Notes under the pieces: generated by a model
The model's input: the letters and a program-made list of their open reading frames with translations, nothing else
What the model was told of the DNA's origin: nothing
The model's database searches: none
Shown here: positions 9,319-16,913 of the stretch, in pieces
Numbering within the stretch: the first letter of the stretch is position 1
How the letters are laid out: every line of letters starts with the position of its first letter
Translations under genes and position numbers: made by a program
Assembly: GCA_964486645.1 (NCBI GenBank)
Contig: CAZAOG010000023.1
Span: 1-26,236, forward strand
Length of the DNA stretch: 26,236 nucleotides
Direction: 5' to 3'
Source: GCA-002790365 sp964486645
Lineage (GTDB): Bacteria > Bacteroidota > Ignavibacteria > Ignavibacteriales > Ignavibacteriaceae

Positions 9319-9514
9319 CTTTTATTTTCCCATGTAGTTTTGCTTTTGGTTTTGTCATAATTTTTGCTTACTTCGTTGCAAAAAATTACGCCAAAACCGG
9401 TAAATCATTTTTCTTTTTATCTGCGGGTTAAAACCCGCAGTTACTATAATTTAACGCTTACAGCGTTTTAACCCTCTTCATTTTGTGCGTAGTCATTTCA
9501 GAAGATTACGGAAA
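9319..9514. other. Palindrome-rich gap between hsdM and the AlbA_2 ATPase gene
   Basis: This 196-bp spacer is unusual in an operon whose other junctions mostly overlap. It has an imperfect hairpin at 9358-9388 (TAATTTTTGC against GCAAAAAATTA), a perfect 9-bp GC-rich palindrome at 9421-9440, and a 6-bp hairpin at 9453-9467. None is followed on the minus strand by a long T-tract. I see no gene in it. It may divide the operon into two transcription or mRNA-stability units. Confidence 0.6.
9421..9467. repeat. REP-like paired palindromes
   Basis: CTGCGGGTT (9421-9429) and AACCCGCAG (9432-9440) form a perfect stem, followed after 12 bases by AACGCT (9453-9458) and AGCGTT (9462-9467). Two adjacent palindromes of moderate GC in an AT-rich intergenic region resemble a repetitive extragenic palindrome. 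No second copy occurs in this window, so membership in a repeat family is inferred. Confidence 0.45.
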
Positions 9515-11077
9515 TTAGTTTCTTAAAATTTTTTTTAATTTAATGTTCATTTGTTTACGTACCTTTGCAAGTTCTTTTTCCAATTCATCAATCTCTTTTT
9601 GCACCTCATCAATATCTATTTCTTCCTCTTCTTCAAAAGTATCAACGTATCGCGGAATATTAAGATTAAATTCATTTTCTTTGATTTCATCAAAACCGGC
9701 GAGGTAAGAATATTTATCAATAACCTTTCGCTTTTGGTAAGTTTCCACAATCTTGGCAATGTGTTCTTCGGAAAGATTGTTCTGATTTTTTCCTTGTACA
9801 AATTCCCGGCTTGCATCAATAAAAAAAACATCCTTTCTATTCTCTTCAATACCGCCTTTTTCACGCCTTCTGTTAAATACTAAAATTGCAACGGGTATTG
9901 AAGTAGTCGGAAAAAGATTACCGGGTAAACCTATTACGGCATCAAGCAAATTTTCTTCTATTATTTTTTGACGTATTCTCCCTTCGGCGGCGCCGCGGAA
10001 CAAAACTCCGTGCGGTACTACTACAGCTACTCTTCCTTCTTTTTCAATTGCAGCTTCTACCATATGACTTATAAAAGCCCAATCACCTTTACTTTTGGGA
10101 GGTGTTCCACGCCAAAAACGATTGTATTTGTCGTTCTCTGCTTCTTCAGCGCCCCACTTCTTTAAAGAGAACGGCGGATTTGCAACAACAATATCAAACT
10201 TCATAAGCTTATCATTTTCAACTAATGCCGGGCTCGTTAAAGTATTACACCATTCAATTCTTGCCCCGTCGGCTTGATGCAGAAACATGTTCATTCTTGC
10301 AAGTGCCCAAGTGCTGCCGTTTACTTCCATTCCAAACAAAGCAAAATTACGGTCACCAATTTCATTTGCAGCTTCAATTAAAAGTCCTCCCGAACCGCAA
10401 GCAGGGTCGCAAATTCTATCACCCGGCTTTGGTTGAGCTAACTTTGCGACTAATTCGGACACTTTATGAGGAGTGTAGAAATCGCCCGCTTTTTTGCCGG
10501 CATCCGAAGCAAAGCGTTCAATTAAATATATATAAGTATTACCTATAACGTCTTCGGAAACTCTACTTGGACTCATATCTAATTCAGGCTTGTTAAAATC
10601 TTCCAGCAATAATTTTAATCGGCGGTTTCTATCTTTGGTTTTTCCGAGATTAGCTTCACTGTTAAAATCTATATTTCTAAAAACTCCATCTAATTTTAAT
10701 TTGTTCTTTTCTTCAATATCGGTAAGCACAATATTTATTAAATCACCTATATTTGCTTCACTTCTTCTCTTATAAAGGCTGTAAAAATCGGCAAGAAATT
10801 TATCGGTTACTTTTCCAGTGTCTTTATCCTTTAATTTAATTTCGGGAAGAATAAATCTTTCTCTTTCAAGCCTTCTGCGTATTCTAATCTCATCATCACC
10901 CCACCGTTTTTTATATCTATTATAATGATCTTTCCAAACATCAGAGATATATTTTAAGAAAAGCATAACAAGTATGTAGTCTTTATACTGTGCCGGGTCT
11001 ATAACGCCGCGAAATGTATCACAAGCAGCCCAAGCAGCATTGTTAATATCTTTTTGCTTTATTTTTTTATCACTCAT
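9515..11077 (-). CDS. hsdM: Type I restriction-modification methyltransferase subunit (HsdM)
   Basis: A 520-aa N6-adenine DNA methyltransferase that with HsdS methylates the recognition site and with HsdR forms the restriction complex. It has an N-terminal HsdM_N helical domain (about 10-160), the GDFYTPHKV segment near 198-206, SAM-binding motif I DPACGSG at 224-230, and the catalytic NPPF motif at 300-303. The C-terminus is a highly charged coiled coil (about 478-515) that should contact HsdS. Its ATG overlaps the stop of the upstream 57-aa gene as ATGA, with AAGGAAAG as ribosome-binding site. Length and motifs are normal, so it should be active. Confidence 0.97.
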   Translation of the reverse strand: MSDKKIKQKDINNAAWAACDTFRGVIDPAQYKDYILVMLFLKYISDVWKDHYNRYKKRWGDDEIRIRRRLERERFILPEIKLKDKDTGKVTDKFLADFYSLYKRRSEANIGDLINIVLTDIEEKNKLKLDGVFRNIDFNSEANLGKTKDRNRRLKLLLEDFNKPELDMSPSRVSEDVIGNTYIYLIERFASDAGKKAGDFYTPHKVSELVAKLAQPKPGDRICDPACGSGGLLIEAANEIGDRNFALFGMEVNGSTWALARMNMFLHQADGARIEWCNTLTSPALVENDKLMKFDIVVANPPFSLKKWGAEEAENDKYNRFWRGTPPKSKGDWAFISHMVEAAIEKEGRVAVVVPHGVLFRGAAEGRIRQKIIEENLLDAVIGLPGNLFPTTSIPVAILVFNRRREKGGIEENRKDVFFIDASREFVQGKNQNNLSEEHIAKIVETYQKRKVIDKYSYLAGFDEIKENEFNLNIPRYVDTFEEEEEIDIDEVQKEIDELEKELAKVRKQMNIKLKKILRN

Positions 11078-11247
11078 TTTTCTTTCCTTACACCTTTGAA
11101 TGGTTTGTTATTAGATTTTTGGTCCATAAACCTACCGTCATCCATATTACGTTTAACCCAACGGTTAGTCTTGGGATTATGAGTCTGTGATCTTTTGCGA
11201 ACAGCACCATTTCTATGTCCGTCACCTGTTGGGGGATTAGTAGCCAT
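11074..11247 (-). CDS. 57-aa basic small protein between half-HsdS and HsdM
   Basis: A complete small frame of 57 codons, beginning MATNPPTGDGHRNGAVRKR and ending KPFKGVRKEK. It is rich in Lys and Arg (14 of 57) and has no hydrophobic segment. Its ATG is preceded by a strong AAGGAG at 11255-11260, seven bases upstream, inside the end of the half-HsdS gene. Its first 11 bases overlap that gene, and its stop overlaps the hsdM start (ATGA). The strong ribosome-binding site and the overlaps on both sides support a real gene. From memory, similar short proteins occur beside hsdM in other Bacteroidota-type operons, but I cannot check this here. The function is unknown; it could bind nucleic acid or modulate HsdM. 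Confidence 0.82.
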   Translation of the reverse strand: MATNPPTGDGHRNGAVRKRSQTHNPKTNRWVKRNMDDGRFMDQKSNNKPFKGVRKEK

Positions 11248-11824
11248 ATTTATTCTCCTTTATACTATTTAATAAAATTGCCGATATATATTCATCTTTC
11301 TTTTTTGCTAATTGATTAAGCAATGATAATTCTTTATTTGCCAACTGCGAAATTTCGACTACTTTTTTTTGTTTTTCAATAGTTGGAATTTCTATTTCAA
11401 GTTCTTCAATAATTTGCTTTGTTATCATTTTTTGAAAAGTTCCTTTAGCCATACTATTAAAAAAAACTTGAGCCGGTTTTTGATTAAGATACCAGAAAAT
11501 AAATTCCGGTAATATATTTTTTGATTCAACTCTAATTCTTAAAAGTGGAGCAGCCAAAATAGTATTTGTGACTTCATTATCTAAAAAACAAGCTGTAGTA
11601 TCCAGTCCTCTCGTTTTAAATATGATATCATTTTTCTGTATTATATAATGGTTTTTCACGTCTTGAATTTCTGTTTTATCTAAACTGTTTATATTAACTT
11701 TAAATTCAACTGTTAAATCTTTCATTTGAATTATTTTTACATTCCCATTTTCATCTTTCTGAATTTTAGATCTGAAAGAGTAGCCAAGGTGAATATTTGC
11801 TATATTTTTTAGTTTAGTTTTCAT
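11237..11824 (-). CDS. Half-size HsdS-like protein with a single TRD
   Basis: A 195-aa protein resembling one half of a type I specificity subunit. A single target recognition domain (about 1-150) begins TKLKNIANIHLGYSFRSKI, has FQKMITKQIIEELEIEIPT at its end, and is followed by one conserved helix (about 150-190, EKQKKVVEISQLANKELSLL). A full HsdS of about 390 aa with two TRDs is present in the same operon, so this is not the only specificity gene. It is the first gene of the operon, and its end overlaps the 57-aa gene. It might dimerise on HsdM to give a palindromic specificity, replace one TRD, or regulate. Alternatively it could be the remnant of a longer hsdS, but its clean start and stop argue against recent decay. 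Confidence 0.8.
   Translation of the reverse strand: MKTKLKNIANIHLGYSFRSKIQKDENGNVKIIQMKDLTVEFKVNINSLDKTEIQDVKNHYIIQKNDIIFKTRGLDTTACFLDNEVTNTILAAPLLRIRVESKNILPEFIFWYLNQKPAQVFFNSMAKGTFQKMITKQIIEELEIEIPTIEKQKKVVEISQLANKELSLLNQLAKKKDEYISAILLNSIKENKYGY
11255..11260 (-). promoter_or_regulatory. Strong Shine-Dalgarno for the 57-aa gene
   Basis: AAGGAG on the minus strand, seven bases before the ATG at 11247, lies within the last codons of the half-HsdS gene. It is among the strongest ribosome-binding sites in the window and decides the start of the small gene. Confidence 0.7.
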
Positions 11825-11838
11825 TCAAACAATATTAT

Positions 11839-11861
11839 TTGCAGTAATTCAATTATTGCAA
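11839..11861. promoter_or_regulatory. Operator-like palindrome at the R-M operon start
   Basis: TTGCAGTAATT (11839-11849) and AATTATTGCAA (11851-11861) are inverted repeats matching at 10 of 11 positions around one central base. The element lies between the predicted -10 box and the start codon at 11824 and covers the expected transcription start, a typical repressor position. Which protein would bind is unknown. Confidence 0.45.
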
Positions 11862-11865
11862 TTTT

Positions 11866-11894
11866 AATATACAACTTTAAATTTGTTATTTCAA
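11866..11894 (-). promoter_or_regulatory. Promoter candidate of the R-M operon
   Basis: On the minus strand TTGAAA (11889-11894) is followed after exactly 17 bases by TATATT (11866-11871), giving a sigma70-like promoter about 40 bases before the first ATG at 11824. AT-rich context lowers the weight of such matches, but spacing and position are right. Confidence 0.5.
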
Positions 11895-11907
11895 TATATT
11901 TTGCAGA

Positions 11908-11925
11908 AATAGCATTATTGCTATT
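11908..11925. promoter_or_regulatory. Inverted repeat upstream of the R-M promoter
   Basis: AATAGCA and TGCTATT flank a TTAT centre, just upstream of the -35 box. It shares the core GCAATAAT (minus strand) with the palindrome at 11839-11861, so the two could be a pair of sites for one regulator bracketing the promoter. Confidence 0.35.
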
Positions 11926-12020
11926 TTAGCGGATAGATTTTATCCAAGTAAAAATGCATACTGAAACGGATAAAAAAAAGAAAATTACCGCAGAGTAATA
12001 AATAATAAAAAGCCAAATCA

Positions 12021-12050
12021 AAACGCCTCTATATTAGAGACGTTTTTTTT
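12021..12050 (+). terminator. Orphan rho-independent terminator
   Basis: AACG-C-CTCTA, a TAT loop and TAGAG-A-CGTT form a hairpin with a single internal mismatch (stem arms 12022-12031 and 12035-12044) and a run of eight T (12043-12050). It points along the plus strand, yet no plus-strand gene is visible upstream. It might end a small RNA, attenuate the downstream gene, or remain from a lost gene. Confidence 0.7.
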
Positions 12051-12150
12051 ATATTAGAAGTGAAGAATGTAAAATATTTACAGTTGCTTGTGAAAAAGAC
12101 TTAATTCTAAGAATTTTACAAAGCAGCGGAAACAAAGGGGAATTCCATCT

Positions 12151-14313
12151 ATGGATAAATTATTGAGAGTCTTTCTCATTCTTTCAATAGTGATTTTGTT
12201 TGTTGCAAACATTAACGCACAAACAAGCTCTCCGGATAAAATTCGAGCATACAAAATAAGTCAAACAATTAATTTGGACGGCAATCTCACCGAATCGGTT
12301 TGGCTGAAAGGAAAGCAAATATCAAATTTTACTCAGCGTGAGTTGAACGAAGGCAAACTCGCTACCGAACGTACCAAAGTAACAATCTTATTCGATGACA
12401 AAAACCTTTACATCGGTGTTTGGTGCTATGATGAAAATCCCGGCAAAATAGTAGCCGAAAAAATGAAACGTGATTTTAATTACAGTACGGAAGACAACAT
12501 TAAAATTATTATAGATACATATAACGATAAACGAAACGGTTATTTGTTTGTGACCAATCCCAACGGCGCAAGATTTGATGCATTGGTGCTGGACAACGGA
12601 AAGTCAGTAAATTCAGCATGGGATGGTGTCTGGAATGTTAAAACTAAAATTACAGCCAAGGGCTGGTTTGCAGAATTCGAAATCCCTTTTTCCACATTAA
12701 AATTCAGCACCAAGGATAATTTGGTTTGGGGAATTAATTTTGAACGCAATATCAGAAGAAAACGTGAACAAGATTTGTGGCAGGGCTGGTCTCGTAATTA
12801 TAATATAGAACAAGTCTCGCGTGCAGGAAAATTAATTGGCATCAAAGGTATCAGCGAAGTCACTCTTGTAGAATTAAAACCTTACGGTATAGCAGGCATT
12901 GAAAAAAAAGAGAAAACAGGAAGTAATTTTACTTCTAATATAGGCGGCGATATAAATTATCTAATTACACCAACTATGAAATTTAATCTTAGTATTAATA
13001 CGGACTTTGCCCAGGTTGAATCGGACCAACTTCAGGTAAACTTAACCCGTTTTTCCTTGTTCTATCCGGAAAAAAGAGAATTTTTCCTTGAAGGACAAAA
13101 CTATTTCGGTTTCGGACTCGGACACAGCATCCGTCCGTTTTACAGCAGGCAAATCGGTTTAGCACCCGACAGATCTACAATACCGATAATTGCAGGCGTT
13201 CGTTTGCTCGGAAAAACGGGAAACACTACCTTTGGCGGAATGAGCATTCAAACGGCGAAACAAGATTCCGTTCCTTCAACAAATTATACCGTACTTAGAT
13301 GGAAGCAGGATGTTTTACGGCAATCCAATATAGGTTTAATAGGTGTAGGCAAATTTGAACCGAACAGGCAAAATGCAGTTTACGGCGCGGACTTTTTATA
13401 CTCAACTTCAAATATTTTCGGGAATAAAAATTTTTCCGTAGGCGGCGCCTTTGCACAGAGTTATACTTCCGATGCAAACGAAAAAACGGGCTTGGCACAC
13501 CGTTTATTTATTGATTATCCCAATGATATAATTGATTTTTCTGCCGTCTGGGATAGAGCAAGCGCTGACTTCAATCCGGAAACCGGCTTTTTGCGTAGAA
13601 CAAATTATCAAATGTATAATGCCGATCTACGGATAAAACCTCGACCCAAATTTCTGCCTTGGATTCAGAAGTTTGTTTTTAAACCGTTTGATTTTAATTA
13701 TTACATAGATGACAAAACTCATAAACTGCAATCTTTATGGACCGAGTTTCGACCTCTGGGATTCACGACTAAAAGCGGAGAATTTTTTGAAAGCAACATT
13801 CAACGAAGAGCAGAAAATTTAACGAAAGATTTTGAAATCCATAACGGTGTAATCATTCCAAAAGGGGAGTATTGGTTTACACGTTATGAACTTCAGTTTG
13901 CTACTTTTAAAGGAAGACCGGTTTATGGATTTCTTTTTGTGAACTGGGGTGATTTTTACACCGGTAAAAGAACAGAATGGTTTATCAGAAGCACTTTCCA
14001 GTTTAATAAAAATATTAGTATCGGTTCTGATTTTACACACAACTATATTAGTCTTCCCCAGGGAAGTTTTACGGTAAATGAATTAGGCGGAAGAGTTGAC
14101 CTTGCAATTAGTCCAAACCTTTTCGGTTCTTTCTTCGGACAGTGGAACGATGAAGATAATAAAGTGGTTTTAAATTTTCGGGTGAACTGGATTCCCACGC
14201 CCGGAACAAATTTTTTCTTTGTAGTGAATGAATCTTTTGATACTTCGGATTCGGGATGGCACTCTTCCAATACAACCGTACTCACCAAAATAATCTGGCG
14301 TTTTGTTTTATAA
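12151..14313 (+). CDS. Secreted DUF5916 family protein with CBM9-like N-terminal domain
   Basis: A 720-aa protein with a signal peptide at about residues 1-24 (hydrophobic core, cleavage after NINA). A carbohydrate-binding family 9-like beta domain spans about 30-225 (NLDGNLTESVW, LYIGVWCYD, FEIPFSTLKFS). A DUF5916 region of about 480 residues follows, with alternating amphipathic beta strands and an aromatic C-terminus (IIWRFVL), as expected for an outer-membrane barrel. The barrel motif YPEKREFFLEGQNYFGFG is characteristic of DUF5916. An AAAGGGGA ribosome-binding site lies about nine bases before the ATG. A terminator-like hairpin follows. The ligand or function of DUF5916 is unknown to me; a surface role near carbohydrate metabolism is suggested only by the CBM9 fold and the malQ neighbour. 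Confidence 0.88.
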   Translation: MDKLLRVFLILSIVILFVANINAQTSSPDKIRAYKISQTINLDGNLTESVWLKGKQISNFTQRELNEGKLATERTKVTILFDDKNLYIGVWCYDENPGKIVAEKMKRDFNYSTEDNIKIIIDTYNDKRNGYLFVTNPNGARFDALVLDNGKSVNSAWDGVWNVKTKITAKGWFAEFEIPFSTLKFSTKDNLVWGINFERNIRRKREQDLWQGWSRNYNIEQVSRAGKLIGIKGISEVTLVELKPYGIAGIEKKEKTGSNFTSNIGGDINYLITPTMKFNLSINTDFAQVESDQLQVNLTRFSLFYPEKREFFLEGQNYFGFGLGHSIRPFYSRQIGLAPDRSTIPIIAGVRLLGKTGNTTFGGMSIQTAKQDSVPSTNYTVLRWKQDVLRQSNIGLIGVGKFEPNRQNAVYGADFLYSTSNIFGNKNFSVGGAFAQSYTSDANEKTGLAHRLFIDYPNDIIDFSAVWDRASADFNPETGFLRRTNYQMYNADLRIKPRPKFLPWIQKFVFKPFDFNYYIDDKTHKLQSLWTEFRPLGFTTKSGEFFESNIQRRAENLTKDFEIHNGVIIPKGEYWFTRYELQFATFKGRPVYGFLFVNWGDFYTGKRTEWFIRSTFQFNKNISIGSDFTHNYISLPQGSFTVNELGGRVDLAISPNLFGSFFGQWNDEDNKVVLNFRVNWIPTPGTNFFFVVNESFDTSDSGWHSSNTTVLTKIIWRFVL

Positions 14314-14356
14314 AAATATCGGCAGGTGAATTAGAAAAGTCGGTGAAAAAATAAAA

Positions 14357-14408
14357 CCGCTACGTACCAAAGGGGGTTAAAAATTCGCGAATTAGCGGCA
14401 ATTTTTTT
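14357..14408 (+). terminator. Terminator after the DUF5916 gene
   Basis: CCGCTA (14357-14362) pairs with TAGCGG (14393-14398), followed by a T-tract at 14402-14408. The loop contains the perfect 12-bp palindrome AATTCGCGAATT (14382-14393). The long loop makes it imperfect, but the T-run and position fit termination of the upstream gene. Confidence 0.5.
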
Positions 14409-14500
14409 AGTAATTAATATTACTTAATATGAATATTGAACTAAAATTATCAATATTTTAAAACGATAGATTTTTATTCACAATTAAAGTTTCAAATCTT

Positions 14501-16036
14501 ATGACTTCAAACAGAAAAGCAGGCATTCTTCTGCACATTACTTCGCTTCCAAGCAAGTACGGAATTGGCGACCTTGGAAGCAACGCATACAAATTTGTGG
14601 ATTTTTTAGAAGCATCCGGTCAAAAACTCTGGCAGATTTTACCAATCGGGCCCACCGGTTACGGCGACTCTCCTTATTCTTGTTTTTCGGCTTTTGCGGG
14701 CAATCATTTATTCATCAGTCCCGAATTATTATTAAAAGACGGATTATTGAACGAGAACGATTTATCGGATATACCTGAGTTTAACACCACAAAAACGGAA
14801 TTTAACAAGGTTAAGGAATTTAAAAACAAATTATTCAAAAAAGCATTTGAAAGATTCACTTCGGAAGGAAGCAAATTTAAAGATTCATTCGATACTTTTT
14901 GTTACGAAAACGCATTTTGGCTTGATGATTACGCTTTTTACATGTCCCTAAAAAGCAGTCATAACGGAGATGAATGGAGCAAATGGGAAGAAGAACTTGC
15001 CAAAAGAGATTTGGACGTACTTAAAACTTGGAGCGACAATCTAAAAGAAGAAATCAGTTTTCATAAATTTGTTCAATTCCTGTTTACCGACCAATGGTAC
15101 AAATTAAAACTCTATGCAAACAATAAAGACATAAAATTGGTTGGCGACGTACCGATATTTATTGCATACGACAGCTCGGACCTTTGGGGCAACAAAGAGT
15201 TGTTTACCATTGACGAAAACGGAAAAGCCATATCGGTTGCAGGAGTTCCCCCGGATTATTTTAGTCCGACCGGACAACTTTGGGGCAACCCTCTTTACAA
15301 ATGGAAAGAAATGGAGAAAAATAATTTTAACTGGTGGGTAAAAAGAGTGCGGCATCAATTAAAATATATTGACATTTTAAGAATAGATCACTTTCGAGGA
15401 TTTGATGCTTATTGGGAAATTCCCGGAGGTGCCCCCACAGCCGAAAAGGGCAGATGGGTTAAAGGTCCCGGTGAAAAGCTTTTTAACAAACTAAAGGAAG
15501 AACTCGGTGAATTACCCATTATTGCAGAAGATTTGGGAGTGATTACAAAATCGGTAAATAAATTAAGAGATAAATTCAATTTTCCCGGAATGAATATTCT
15601 GCAGTTTGCTTTCGGTGACGGAATGGAAACAAGATTTTTACCCCACAATTTTAAAAAGAACTCGGTTGTTTATACCGGTACACACGATAACGATACAACC
15701 CGCGGTTACTTTGAAAAAGAAAAAAATAATGATAACAATATTTACAGCCATGCTCAGGAATACTTAAACTACTTCGGAGATAATCTAACGTTTGAATTAA
15801 TTAGAACCGCTTACTCCTCTTCTGCCGATATCGTTATTATTCCCATGCAGGACGTATTAAATTTAGGCAGCGAAGCCAGAATGAATTTTCCCGGAACTCT
15901 GGGAGGTAACTGGGAGTGGAGATTTACCTGGGAACAGATAGACGAAAACTTAGCTTCAAAATACAAGCGGCTTACCGTACTTTATGAAAGACCTCCTTTT
16001 AAAAAAGATGACGTTGAAATAGAAGTGGAAGGATAA
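14501..16036 (+). CDS. malQ: 4-alpha-glucanotransferase (amylomaltase, GH77)
   Basis: A 511-aa cytosolic enzyme that transfers alpha-1,4-glucan segments between maltodextrins, used in glycogen and maltose metabolism. It closely follows the short bacterial amylomaltase pattern. The catalytic nucleophile is Asp296 (LRIDHFRGFDAYW), the acid/base is Glu343 (IIAEDLGVIT), and the stabilising Asp is Asp396 (GTHDNDTT). GILLHITSLPSKYGIGDLG at the N-terminus is also typical, and the length is normal for the Thermus-type family. No clear ribosome-binding site precedes the ATG, as for several genes here. Its stop lies four bases from the end of the convergent alpha/beta hydrolase gene, with no terminator visible between them. 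Confidence 0.97.
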   Translation: MTSNRKAGILLHITSLPSKYGIGDLGSNAYKFVDFLEASGQKLWQILPIGPTGYGDSPYSCFSAFAGNHLFISPELLLKDGLLNENDLSDIPEFNTTKTEFNKVKEFKNKLFKKAFERFTSEGSKFKDSFDTFCYENAFWLDDYAFYMSLKSSHNGDEWSKWEEELAKRDLDVLKTWSDNLKEEISFHKFVQFLFTDQWYKLKLYANNKDIKLVGDVPIFIAYDSSDLWGNKELFTIDENGKAISVAGVPPDYFSPTGQLWGNPLYKWKEMEKNNFNWWVKRVRHQLKYIDILRIDHFRGFDAYWEIPGGAPTAEKGRWVKGPGEKLFNKLKEELGELPIIAEDLGVITKSVNKLRDKFNFPGMNILQFAFGDGMETRFLPHNFKKNSVVYTGTHDNDTTRGYFEKEKNNDNNIYSHAQEYLNYFGDNLTFELIRTAYSSSADIVIIPMQDVLNLGSEARMNFPGTLGGNWEWRFTWEQIDENLASKYKRLTVLYERPPFKKDDVEIEVEG

Positions 16037-16040
16037 AACA

Positions 16041-16913
16041 TTAATTTTCTAAAAATTTTGTTACTTCTTTATTAAAGGCATTTGGCTTTTCAAATGGTAA
16101 AAAGTGACCACATTCTGGTATCATCACTAACTTACTGTTGTTAATTTTACCGGCCCCGGATTCCGCTACTAACTTAGTTGTTAAATTTTTATGTAATTCC
16201 TTGTTGGGAATGAGGTAATCATTTTCTCCAAATAAAATTAAAGTTTGTTGTTTTATTAATTCTAATTTTTCAAATACAGGTTCGTTAAGCATTGTGTGAA
16301 GGGATTTAACAACAGATAAACAATAAAGTTTAAACTCTTTTGCATCTTTTATCGAAATTCTGTCTTCAATCATAAATTCAGCATCTCTTGGCATTTTATA
16401 AAAATTTAGAAACACATTTTGTCTTAATTGTTCTGCAGAATTATTTAATAATAAATCGACTGTCATAAAATTTTTCAAAATCTGACTTTCAAATTCATTA
16501 AATGTCTCAAAACCGGCTGTACCGGCTAAAATTAATTTACTAATTCTATCCGGGTATTTTAATGCGGTAAAAATTGAAATATGTCCGCCCATTGAATGAC
16601 CTGCTAATGTAACCTGCTCTAATTTCAATTTATTCAAAAATTCAATTATTAAATTTGCATAAAAATCCATAGAAGCTGGATAATCATCTTTACTTGATTT
16701 ACCGTACCCGGGTAAATCTATAGGAATACATCTGAAATGATTTTTTAAAATAGGAATGTTTTTTTTCCAAGCAGGCATATAGCTTGCCAAACCGTGAATA
16801 AACACAACAGCTTCTTTTTTATTCTCTCCTTCGTCTGCGTACGCTAATGTTATATTGTCTTTTAAGTTAGCAAACAGTGTTTTGTACGGATATATTAAAT
16901 CGGAGAATTCCAT
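16041..16913 (-). CDS. Cytosolic alpha/beta hydrolase
   Basis: A 290-aa alpha/beta-hydrolase-fold protein with an oxyanion-region HGLAS at 40-44, the nucleophile elbow GHSMGG (Ser107), Asp232 in GENDYLIP and His270 in ECGHFLPFE, so the catalytic triad is complete. No signal peptide is visible. It is clearly paralogous to the adjacent upstream gene (shared IDLPGYGKS, GHSMGG and ALKYPDRISKLIL-like segments). Its ATG directly follows that gene's TAA with no spacer and no ribosome-binding site, so translation is probably coupled. It probably hydrolyses an ester, thioester or lactone; the substrate is not deducible. Cap-domain helices lie at about 140-215. Confidence 0.9.
   Translation of the reverse strand: MEFSDLIYPYKTLFANLKDNITLAYADEGENKKEAVVFIHGLASYMPAWKKNIPILKNHFRCIPIDLPGYGKSSKDDYPASMDFYANLIIEFLNKLKLEQVTLAGHSMGGHISIFTALKYPDRISKLILAGTAGFETFNEFESQILKNFMTVDLLLNNSAEQLRQNVFLNFYKMPRDAEFMIEDRISIKDAKEFKLYCLSVVKSLHTMLNEPVFEKLELIKQQTLILFGENDYLIPNKELHKNLTTKLVAESGAGKINNSKLVMIPECGHFLPFEKPNAFNKEVTKFLEN

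Larger units (their letters stand above)
11825..12150. other. Divergent intergenic region between the R-M operon and the DUF5916 gene
   Basis: This 326-bp stretch contains the R-M operon promoter with two inverted repeats and a plus-strand terminator at 12021-12050. A 22-codon open tail on the plus strand (11930-11998, ending KKKKITAE and TAA) lies before the terminator. It may be the 3' end of a lost gene. No convincing promoter for the DUF5916 gene was identified between the terminator and 12151. Confidence 0.5.

Noticed and set aside
9482..9496. Short minus-strand frame starting in the hsdM to ATPase spacer
   Set aside because: It stops after about a dozen codons within the palindromes and has no ribosome-binding site.
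9616..9864. Overlapping 82-aa minus-strand frame inside hsdM
   Set aside because: It is an alternative frame of the hsdM coding sequence, which has clear methyltransferase motifs in the other frame.
6459..11824. Invertible hsdS shufflon
   Set aside because: The half-S and full-S genes show no obvious shared inverted repeats and no recombinase gene lies in the window.
12540..12749. Minus-strand frames inside the DUF5916 gene
   Set aside because: They lie antisense to a long gene with signal peptide and clear domains; no start signals support them.
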